A stretch of DNA of 12,993 bases from assembly GCA_005877655.1 (NCBI GenBank), contig VBOC01000255.1:1-12993 (forward strand), read 5' to 3'. Positions 7,229 through 12,993 of the stretch are shown here, one piece after another. Within the stretch, counting starts at the first letter, position 1; the number at the start of each line of letters is the position of its first letter. The position numbers and the translations under genes were made by a program. Origin of the DNA: Ignavibacteria bacterium. Its GTDB lineage: Bacteria; Bacteroidota; Ignavibacteria; UBA10030; SZUA-254. The notes under the pieces were generated by a model. That model was not told where the DNA came from. It saw only the letters and a list, made by a program, of their open reading frames with translations, and made no database searches.

Positions 7229-8118
7229 GAGTCGGGATCCTCGGTAATGCCAATAAGCCCGTCATCGGGGCTGTCACCGGTGAACTCGTGGGTTACCTGA
7301 GGCGGAACGGTATCTCCTTTGTCGTCGAGGACGAGCTGGCCAAACTGTACGGAGAGGATGCTCATTCAGCCCCTCTTCTGAAGACGGAGATGTGCCCGCG
7401 CGGCGATCTGCCCGATCGGTGCGACTTCCTGATTACGCTTGGAGGCGACGGCACAATGCTCTCCGCCGCGCATGTCGTCGGCTCGCGCGGCGTGCCCATC
7501 TTAGGCGTTAATTTAGGGAAGCTCGGATTTCTCGCGGAAGTGCCGGTCGAGGACCTCTATCCCTGCCTCGACGAGATCCGCGCGGGCAAGTACCTTCTTG
7601 AGGAGCGGATGGTCCTTGAGGCGAGAAACACGCACGACGATTCGTGCTACAGCTCGCTCAATGAGGTGGTAGTCGACAGAGGAATATCGCCGAGGGTCAT
7701 TCAATTGGAAACGCTTGTGAACGATCAGTATCTGGTGACCTACGCCGCCGACGGGATCATCGTGGCCACTCCGACCGGCTCCACGGGCTACTCTCTCGCG
7801 AGCGGGGGGCCAATCGTCGTTCCCGGGAGCGGGGTCATCACCGTAACACCGATCTCTCCGCACACCTTGAGCGCCCGTCCGGTGCTCGTCCCGGACTCGA
7901 GCGTTATCCGCATCTCCGTGAAATCGGCGTTGAAGCCCGTGCACCTCACCGCCGACGGGCAACTCGAGGGATTCTACGACACACCGGCCGAATTCACAGT
8001 CCGGCGTGCTGATTACACCGTCAAGCTCGTAAAACGATTGAATCGAAATTACTTCGACCTGCTTCGCGCAAAGCTTCTCTGGGGCCGAGACCTCAGAATA
8101 GAATCATCGGATAGCTGA
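7225..8118 (+). CDS. nadK: NAD kinase
   Basis: A 297-aa cytoplasmic enzyme that phosphorylates NAD to NADP using ATP or polyphosphate, the only route to NADP in most bacteria. Diagnostic motifs are all present: GGDGTM (73-78, with the catalytic/metal-linked D75), the NE pair in SLNEVVVDRG (N146, E147) that binds the nicotinamide ribose, and TPTGSTGYSLASGGPI (from T182) of the all-beta C-domain. The N-terminus MRVGILGNANKP is the usual first strand and supports ATG 7225, which overlaps the DUF1844 stop by four bases. Length is typical. It lies between DUF1844 and radA, separated from radA by 65 bp. Confidence 0.96.
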   Translation: MRVGILGNANKPVIGAVTGELVGYLRRNGISFVVEDELAKLYGEDAHSAPLLKTEMCPRGDLPDRCDFLITLGGDGTMLSAAHVVGSRGVPILGVNLGKLGFLAEVPVEDLYPCLDEIRAGKYLLEERMVLEARNTHDDSCYSSLNEVVVDRGISPRVIQLETLVNDQYLVTYAADGIIVATPTGSTGYSLASGGPIVVPGSGVITVTPISPHTLSARPVLVPDSSVIRISVKSALKPVHLTADGQLEGFYDTPAEFTVRRADYTVKLVKRLNRNYFDLLRAKLLWGRDLRIESSDS

Positions 8119-8133
8119 TCGAAATCCGGGACG

Positions 8134-8151
8134 CGCCTGCGCTTCCAGGCG
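8134..8151 (+). other. Short GC-rich hairpin in the nadK-radA gap
   Basis: CGCCTG (8134-8139) and CAGGCG (8146-8151) form a perfect 6-bp stem around a 6-base loop, in the 65-bp space between nadK and radA. No T-run follows, so it is not a convincing intrinsic terminator. It may be a weak attenuating structure, a mRNA stability element or chance in GC-rich DNA. Nothing else recognisable lies in this gap, and no Shine-Dalgarno precedes radA. Confidence 0.2.
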
Positions 8152-8183
8152 GCCGGACAAGCGGCTTTCATCCGCCTCACCTG

Positions 8184-9539
8184 ATGGGAAAAAATCTCAC
8201 GCGATATGTCTGCCAGACCTGCGCCTACGAATCACCCAGGTGGGTCGGCAAGTGCCCCAATTGCGGAACCTGGAACTCGTTTGTTGAAGAGCTCGCCACG
8301 AAAACCGCCACGCGCCGCAGAACTGGAGGCTCCAACATTGCGGCAGTCCCCCTGGAGGATGTCGACATCGCCCGGGATCACCGAATCGTTTCTAGGCTGG
8401 CGGAGTTTGACAGGGTACTCGGGGGCGGCATCGTCGAGGGTTCGGTCATTCTCCTCGGCGGCGACCCCGGCATCGGCAAGTCGACGCTCATGATGCAGCT
8501 TGCCGCGGCACTCGACGGCCTGAGCGTCTTGTACGTCTCCGGGGAAGAATCCTCGAGGCAAATCAAGCTGCGCGCGGAGCGGCTCGGAGTACGGCCGACA
8601 GGCTCGTTCCTCGTGCTCGCCGAGACGAACCTCAACGTGCTGTCCGACATTATCGATCGCACTCCGCCGGGCGTGCTGATCGTCGATTCCATCCAGACCA
8701 TGGTTCGGCCGGAGCTCGAAGCCCCTGCAGGGAGCGTCTCCCAGGTTCGTGAAACAGCTTCTCTCTTCACGAAAATTGCGAAAGAGAAATCGATCCCGGT
8801 ATTCCTGATCGGACACGTGACCAAGGAAGGTGCGATCGCCGGCCCAAAGGCAATCGAGCACATGGTGGATGCCGTTCTCCAGTTCGAGGGAGAACAACAT
8901 CATGCCTACCGCATTCTGCGCTCGATGAAGAACCGCTTCGGCTCTACAAACGAAATCGGCGTTTTTGAAATGCGTGAACACGGATTGCGGGAGGTCGCTA
9001 ATCCCTCGGAGGTTTTCCTCTCCCAGCGATCGGCGGGTCTCTCCGGTTCCATGGTGGCGGCAAGCATCGAGGGAACGCGGCCGATTCTCATTGAAGTGCA
9101 GGCGCTTGTCACAGCCACGAGCTACGGAGTTCCCCAGCGCAACACAACCGGCTTCGACTCGCGACGGCTCGGTTTATTGATTGCAGTTCTGGAAAAACGG
9201 CTCGGGATGAGTTTCGGCCAGCAGGATGTCTTCGTCAATATCGCAGGAGGGCTCCGGATCGATGAGCCAGCGGTGGATCTTGCTATCGCCCTCTCTATCA
9301 TCTCCAGTCTCCGCGACCTCCCGCCGGGTTCGGAAACCGTGGCGATCGGAGAGATCGGCCTGGGCGGGGAGGTGCGGTCGGTCAGCCAGGTCGAGAAACG
9401 GATTCAGGAGGCGGCCAAACTCGGATTTCGACAGATCATTCTCCCCACTCAGAATCTCAAGGGTCTCCAGCAACCCGGATCCGCCTCGCTCACCGGAGTG
9501 GGGAGCATCGACGAGGCCGTTCGATCCCTCTTCCCGTAA
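8184..9539 (+). CDS. radA: DNA repair protein RadA (Sms)
   Basis: A 451-aa protein of full family length. It is a hexameric RecA-like ATPase that drives branch migration of recombination intermediates and helps RecA-dependent repair. The N-terminal zinc finger has C10, C13, C24 and C27 (CQTCAYESPRWVGKCPNC). The ATPase core has Walker A GGDPGIGKST (92-101) and the RadA-specific KNRFG motif (249-253). The last third is a Lon-protease-like domain (for example VNIAGGLRIDEPAVDLA and GEIGLGGEVRSV) that acts as a scaffold rather than a protease. ATG 8184 gives the conserved start MGKNLTRYVCQTC. Eleven bases separate it from the next gene, suggesting cotranscription. Confidence 0.97.
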   Translation: MGKNLTRYVCQTCAYESPRWVGKCPNCGTWNSFVEELATKTATRRRTGGSNIAAVPLEDVDIARDHRIVSRLAEFDRVLGGGIVEGSVILLGGDPGIGKSTLMMQLAAALDGLSVLYVSGEESSRQIKLRAERLGVRPTGSFLVLAETNLNVLSDIIDRTPPGVLIVDSIQTMVRPELEAPAGSVSQVRETASLFTKIAKEKSIPVFLIGHVTKEGAIAGPKAIEHMVDAVLQFEGEQHHAYRILRSMKNRFGSTNEIGVFEMREHGLREVANPSEVFLSQRSAGLSGSMVAASIEGTRPILIEVQALVTATSYGVPQRNTTGFDSRRLGLLIAVLEKRLGMSFGQQDVFVNIAGGLRIDEPAVDLAIALSIISSLRDLPPGSETVAIGEIGLGGEVRSVSQVEKRIQEAAKLGFRQIILPTQNLKGLQQPGSASLTGVGSIDEAVRSLFP

Positions 9540-9550
9540 GCTGTCCCGCA

Positions 9551-10156
9551 ATGCTTACCGTTCTCCTGGCAACACACAATCCCGGAAAAGTGAAGGAAAT
9601 CCGCTCGATCCTGTCGGACTTGCCCCTAGAGATCCGCGATCTTTCCGGGATGCCGGATAGCCCCGAAGTTGTCGAAGATGGAGCGACCCTTGAAGAAAAC
9701 GCGCTGAAGAAAGCCAGTGAGGTCTACGAGAGATTTCATCTTCTAACCCTCGCAGATGACTCAGGGCTTGAGGTTTACTCGCTCGACATGAAGCCCGGCG
9801 TGAGGTCAGCGCGGTTCGCGGGTGAGAAGGCGACCTATTCAGACAATAACAGGAAGCTGCTTCAGGCTCTCTCCGGTCTCCCACGAGACCAGCGCGGCGC
9901 ACGTTTTCGGTGTGTTGCTGCCGTTGCCGGAAAAGGGATAATGGAGACCACAGAGGGGGTTTGCACCGGACGGATCGCCGAAGAGGCGTATGGAAAGGGG
10001 GGATTCGGATATGATCCTATCTTCATTCCGGACGGATTTGACCTGACTTTCGCCGAATTACCTTCTGATATCAAGAATCGGATCAGTCATCGGGCACGTG
10101 CATTTAACGTCGTAAGAGACATTCTGCTACAATACGCAAGTAATCTTTACCGCTAA
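9551..10156 (+). CDS. rdgB: RdgB/HAM1 family non-canonical purine NTP pyrophosphatase
   Basis: A 201-aa cytoplasmic enzyme that hydrolyses dITP, ITP and XTP to monophosphates and pyrophosphate, keeping deaminated purines out of DNA and RNA. Visible motifs are the N-terminal substrate loop LLATHNPGKVKEI (about 4-16), the metal/catalytic LADDSGLEV, GKGGFGYDPIF, and the C-terminal SHRARAF that recognises the base. Length is typical and no key element is missing. The start ATG 9551 opens MLTVLLATHNPGK, the normal family beginning, 11 nt after radA and without a Shine-Dalgarno. It closes the second gene group; an 80-bp AT-rich gap follows. Confidence 0.95.
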   Translation: MLTVLLATHNPGKVKEIRSILSDLPLEIRDLSGMPDSPEVVEDGATLEENALKKASEVYERFHLLTLADDSGLEVYSLDMKPGVRSARFAGEKATYSDNNRKLLQALSGLPRDQRGARFRCVAAVAGKGIMETTEGVCTGRIAEEAYGKGGFGYDPIFIPDGFDLTFAELPSDIKNRISHRARAFNVVRDILLQYASNLYR

Positions 10157-10190
10157 CCCTTTCGCAGTAATTTTAATGTCCTAGAAATTC

Positions 10191-10219
10191 TTGATATTGG
10201 TAAGCGCATTCATTATCTT
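10191..10219 (+). promoter_or_regulatory. Candidate promoter for the DUF4905-like/phzF/Fe-S gene group
   Basis: TTGATA (10191-10196), a 17-base spacer and TATCTT (10214-10219) resemble a housekeeping -35/-10 pair. Read as a Bacteroidota promoter, TTG plus 20 bases leads to TAtcTTat, a weaker fit. The site lies in the 80-bp gap 10157-10236, where I count only 27 G+C, far below the surrounding genes. A start near 10226 would leave about ten bases before ATG 10237, an almost leaderless message. No terminator hairpin with a T-run is seen in the gap. Confidence 0.4.
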
Positions 10220-10236
10220 ATTCGAGAAATGTAACG

Positions 10237-11121
10237 ATGCCAGTTACCCGATGGTTGACAGGTTTCAGACGAAAATGGCTCGAGCCATCATGGGTTTTTT
10301 CGGCGCAGGGAATGATCTGGCGACTATTGCCTGCACCGGGGAAGCGATTCGTCGGAGAAGAGAGGGATGTCAACCAGAAATCGGCTTCCTTCTTCTGCAT
10401 CGAGCAGGAAACCGGAAGGATTCAATGGCGAAATCTGGAGTTGCAGGAACCATGGTGGATCGGAATAGAGGCTATCCAGAAGGATGTGGTCTTACTTCAT
10501 GAATACGCGATGCCTGATTTACCCGATCACAAAAAAATTCATGCGCTGGAGCTTTCCAGCGGCAGGGTACTCTGGAAGAACGAGGAACTTCGGTATTTAT
10601 TCGCTTACCAGGAGAGCATTTATGCGGCTGAACTCCGGCACGAAGACACTTATTATTATGAAGTTGACCTGATGAGCGGAGAAATTACTCGAGCTGTAGA
10701 TGCAGCATACGTTGCGACTATTAGAGAAATCGCGTTTTCACACGATGCGGAGCCTGTCGATTTCCCAGTTCCCTTCCGGAGGGGCGCCGATGAAGATCTC
10801 AGCCCGATGATCGAGCAGCTTACGAAACGGGAGAATCGGATTGAATCGATTGAATATCTCCGGAAAGGGGATCTTCTCGCGCTCTGTTACCATACGGCGG
10901 TCAGCCCCGATCCTGCTCAGCGTGTCATGGATCAGCATTTTATGATATCAGACGGCCGCCGGATGTTATATCACGAACTACTGAATGAACGTGTGCAGAA
11001 CGCCGTTCCGGATTCGTTATTCGGCATCGGCGACTTTGTCTATTCCATCAAGGGCAAACGGGTTTTACAGGCATTCAATTTCGGCAAGGGGGCGAGGACT
11101 GATGGCCAGGATAAGAATTAA
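10237..11121 (+). CDS. Uncharacterised protein, DUF4905-like
   Basis: A 294-aa protein of unknown function. From memory it resembles DUF4905, a family I associate with Bacteroidota and relatives: an early MIWRLLP segment, GEERDVNQKSASFFCIEQET, then GRIQWRNLELQEPWWIGIE. The spaced units ETGRIQW, SSGRVLW and MSGEITR, each preceded by a hydrophobic strand ending in an acidic or polar turn, look like the blades of a quinoprotein/PQQ-type beta-propeller, although the protein is short for a full propeller. No signal peptide, membrane helix or catalytic motif is evident, so a cytoplasmic location is inferred. A run of residues around 165-200 is charged and less conserved-looking. The gene is visibly richer in A+T than its neighbours. 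It starts at ATG 10237 after its own promoter candidate, and its 3' end overlaps phzF by 20 nt. Confidence 0.72.
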   Translation: MPVTRWLTGFRRKWLEPSWVFSAQGMIWRLLPAPGKRFVGEERDVNQKSASFFCIEQETGRIQWRNLELQEPWWIGIEAIQKDVVLLHEYAMPDLPDHKKIHALELSSGRVLWKNEELRYLFAYQESIYAAELRHEDTYYYEVDLMSGEITRAVDAAYVATIREIAFSHDAEPVDFPVPFRRGADEDLSPMIEQLTKRENRIESIEYLRKGDLLALCYHTAVSPDPAQRVMDQHFMISDGRRMLYHELLNERVQNAVPDSLFGIGDFVYSIKGKRVLQAFNFGKGARTDGQDKN

Positions 11122-12007
11122 GCACGTCGACGCGTTCACCACGACTCCCCACACCGGTAATCCAGCCGGTGTTGTACCGGACGGCGGAAGCTTGAGTGAA
11201 CGGGAGATGCAGGGGATTGCAAGGGAGATGAATCTTTCCGAAACGGCATTCATTCTCCCGCCGACAAGCCCGGAAGCCGATCTCAGGATCCGGTGGTTTA
11301 CTCCCACGACCGAAGTTCCGCTTTGCGGACATGCCACGATCGCCGGTTTCCATTCTCTTGCGGAGGAGGGGGGACTGAACATGACGAAAGGCGGCAGGTA
11401 CCAGTTCCGGCTTGAGACGGCCTCGGGGATTCTCCCTGTGGACGTCACAAAAAACAACGGACTGATTTCCATCATGTTCGGATTGAACCTACCGGCCTTT
11501 GACCGGGCCATTCATTACAAGATCGATCTCGTACGAGTCCTCAACCTCACACTCAGCGAATTCGAGAATCATATTCCGATCCTTCGAAGCGATTACCTTT
11601 TTGTTCCCGTCAAACGGCTTCATACGCTTTTCTCGATCAGACCCAACTTTCTGACGATGGCAAACTTTCTGGACTCGAGAAACCTGCGCGGGCTGTGTGT
11701 GTTCACCACTGAGACGGTCGACCGTGATTCGATCGTTCACTCGCGCTTCTTTGCGCCCAACCAGGGGATCAATGAAGATCCGGTGACGGGTTCTTCGCAT
11801 GCAGGCCTCGCCGTGCAGCTGTTTGAGAGCGGTTTCCTCGATATCAAGAACGGCCGGTGCGTGTTCCAGGCCGAGCAAGGCGACGCGATCGGCAGGCGGG
11901 GGAGGATTACCGTCGAGCTGGAGGTTGTGGATGACAAGCCGGTCGGCGTGAAAATCGGGGGCAATGCGGTGACGGTCCTCGAAGGCGAGATGCTGCTGCA
12001 CGACTGA
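11102..12007 (+). CDS. PhzF-family isomerase/epimerase-like protein
   Basis: A 301-aa protein of the PhzF fold (two diaminopimelate-epimerase-like halves). Seen: IKHVDAFTTTPHTGNPAGVVP at the N-terminus; NLSETAFI with E47 in the place of the catalytic Glu45 of PhzF; PLCGHATIAG (H77); and GINEDPVTGSSHAGLA (D226, S231). The catalytic set known from PhzF therefore seems kept, and the protein is probably an active isomerase. PhzF itself acts in phenazine synthesis, but most relatives have unknown substrates and no other phenazine gene is present, so that name should not be transferred. ATG 11102 begins MARIRIKHVDAF, the usual start. It lies inside the end of the preceding gene in another frame, with a GGCGAGG stretch upstream that could serve as a weak ribosome site. 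Its TGA is in frame with the next gene, 30 nt away. Confidence 0.88.
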   Translation: MARIRIKHVDAFTTTPHTGNPAGVVPDGGSLSEREMQGIAREMNLSETAFILPPTSPEADLRIRWFTPTTEVPLCGHATIAGFHSLAEEGGLNMTKGGRYQFRLETASGILPVDVTKNNGLISIMFGLNLPAFDRAIHYKIDLVRVLNLTLSEFENHIPILRSDYLFVPVKRLHTLFSIRPNFLTMANFLDSRNLRGLCVFTTETVDRDSIVHSRFFAPNQGINEDPVTGSSHAGLAVQLFESGFLDIKNGRCVFQAEQGDAIGRRGRITVELEVVDDKPVGVKIGGNAVTVLEGEMLLHD

Positions 12008-12037
12008 TACCCCCACGGACAAGGCCCCGAAGGCTGC

Positions 12038-12993
12038 ATGACTCTTCGCACCGGGTTCTTTCTCGTAATCCTTCTTTTTTCATTTTCTTTCTTTTTCTTC
12101 AATACTCTCCGGCTGATCCGCTATCTTAGAATCGGCAAGCCGGAGACCCGGGCTGGCCGGCCGCTCGAGAGGCTGAAACAGGTGCTCACCCTGGCCTTCG
12201 GGCACTCGAAATTATTCCGTGAGCCTCTGGCCGGACTCATGCATTTCTTCATCTTCTGGGGATTCGTGGTCCTCGTGTTCGCGATCGTCGAAACGATCGG
12301 CGAAGGCCTCAGGCCCGGTTTTACGCTTTCCCTGCTCGGGCCTCTCTATGGGCCGCTCGCCTTTCTGGAGGACGTCCTGGGTCTGCTGGTTATCCTTTCG
12401 GCCGTGGTCGCTCTCCTGCGCCGCTATGTGACGAAACCGCCCCGACTCGATGTAAGCGGCCATTCCCGACTCGATGCCACGATCATACTTTTGCTCATCC
12501 TCCTCATCATGTGCGCGATGTTCGGCCAGAATGCCGCCAATATTGAAAGGGGGCTCCAGGCCGCGGCGGAGAGGCGCTTCGTCTCGCGCGGGCTGGCGCC
12601 CCTTTTTAACGGATGTTCGGCGGAGGCCCTCGACGGCTGGTTTTCGTTTTTTTGGTGGACGCACATCTCGATCGTGCTCGGCTTTCTCAATTATCTCCCC
12701 TACTCAAAGCATCTTCATATCCTTTCCTCGATCCCCAACGTCTATCTGGCAAAGCTGGATCCGAGGGGCGTACTTAAACCGCTCAACCTCCAGGATGAGA
12801 AAGCGACAAAGTTCGGTGCCGCCGACGTAGAGGACCTGACGTGGAAGCAGCTTTTGGACGGCTACACGTGCACCGAATGCGGGCGCTGCACGGCCGCCTG
12901 CCCGGCCGCGCTGACGGGCAAGCCGCTCTCACCGAAGAAGATTGTCGTGGATATCAGGCGGCGGCTGATGGAGAAAGCGCCGCTCCTGAGCGG
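12038..12993 (+). CDS. Membrane Fe-S oxidoreductase, HdrD/GlpC-like with NarI-like membrane part (3' truncated)
   Basis: The frame from ATG 12038 stays open to the window edge (318 codons), so the C-terminus is missing. The first ~230 residues contain about five hydrophobic helices (roughly 6-27, 63-88, 108-128, 147-163, 203-222) with histidines H69, H209, H225 and H227 that could bind haem, as in the NarI-like subunits of quinone-linked reductases. A soluble part then begins with the 4Fe-4S motif CTECGRCTAACP (C278, C281, C284, C288). Proteins of this build usually continue with a second cluster motif and CCG (HdrB/GlpC-type) domains, and pass electrons between the quinone pool and a soluble partner. 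The partner here is unknown. The start is firm: the in-frame codon 33 nt upstream is the phzF stop and no other ATG intervenes. A pyrimidine-rich run at 12058-12100 encodes the first helix. Confidence 0.85.
   Translation, partial: MTLRTGFFLVILLFSFSFFFFNTLRLIRYLRIGKPETRAGRPLERLKQVLTLAFGHSKLFREPLAGLMHFFIFWGFVVLVFAIVETIGEGLRPGFTLSLLGPLYGPLAFLEDVLGLLVILSAVVALLRRYVTKPPRLDVSGHSRLDATIILLLILLIMCAMFGQNAANIERGLQAAAERRFVSRGLAPLFNGCSAEALDGWFSFFWWTHISIVLGFLNYLPYSKHLHILSSIPNVYLAKLDPRGVLKPLNLQDEKATKFGAADVEDLTWKQLLDGYTCTECGRCTAACPAALTGKPLSPKKIVVDIRRRLMEKAPLLS

Noticed and set aside
10985..11101. Upstream ATG for the PhzF-family gene
   Set aside because: The extra 39 residues are the out-of-frame reading of the preceding gene. 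The family start MARIRIKHVDAF is at 11102.
11102..12007. Evidence of phenazine biosynthesis
   Set aside because: Only a PhzF-fold protein is present, with no phzA, B, D, E or G. Most PhzF relatives have other or unknown roles.
12008..12100. Terminator after the PhzF-family gene (GC-rich start followed by T-rich tract)
   Set aside because: Only a 3-bp stem (GCC/GGC) is possible, and the T-rich tract encodes the first membrane helix of the next gene.
1..12993. Mobile elements, CRISPR, tRNA/rRNA, toxin-antitoxin or phage defence systems
   Set aside because: I saw no transposase or recombinase motifs, no regularly spaced repeats, no cloverleaf or rRNA sequence, and no defence-type domains on either strand.

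Overview
The window is a densely packed, GC-rich stretch of a Gram-negative bacterial chromosome. All recognised genes lie on the + strand, and no gap between genes exceeds 80 bp. An outer membrane is inferred from a lipid A/LPS assembly block: an MsbA-type flippase, core glycosyltransferases, a heptosyltransferase-family enzyme and an O-antigen ligase-like protein. Shine-Dalgarno sequences are almost absent. One promoter candidate fits the Bacteroidota pattern (TTTG, 19 bases, TAnnTTTG-like). One gene resembles DUF4905, a family I associate with Bacteroidota and Ignavibacteria. I infer a GC-rich member of the Bacteroidota/Ignavibacteriota/Chlorobiota group, with modest confidence and no class assignment. 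I see no mobile elements, tRNA, rRNA, CRISPR or integration scars.

Region 1 (1-6841): the 3' end of leuS runs into six genes with junctions from -4 to +16 nt. These are a WaaE-like GT2, a GT2 with a galactosyltransferase-type C-terminal region, an MsbA-type ABC exporter, a Wzy/WaaL-family membrane protein, a second WaaE-like GT2 and a GT9 heptosyltransferase-like enzyme. Together they could build the LPS core on the cytoplasmic face, flip core-lipid A across the inner membrane, and attach or polymerise a glycan on the periplasmic side. No Wzx, Wzm/Wzt, Kdo transferase or sugar-nucleotide gene is in view.

Region 2 (6842-10156): after a 45-bp gap with a promoter candidate come a small DUF1844 protein, NAD kinase, RadA and an RdgB/HAM1 nucleotide-sanitising pyrophosphatase. 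This is a housekeeping cluster of cofactor supply, recombination and nucleotide-pool cleaning.

Region 3 (10157-12993): an 80-bp AT-rich gap (27 G+C by my count) with a promoter candidate precedes an uncharacterised DUF4905-like protein. It overlaps a PhzF-family enzyme by 20 nt. Thirty bases later begins a membrane Fe-S oxidoreductase (NarI-like membrane part plus a 4Fe-4S motif, HdrD/GlpC-like) that runs off the window. Its first in-window stop has not been reached, so it is easy to miss.

Nothing here amounts to a clearly new system. The points most worth a second look are the DUF4905-like/PhzF pair and its link to the Fe-S protein, the LPS block with two divergent WaaE-like paralogues flanking the flippase and ligase genes, and the two promoter candidates.
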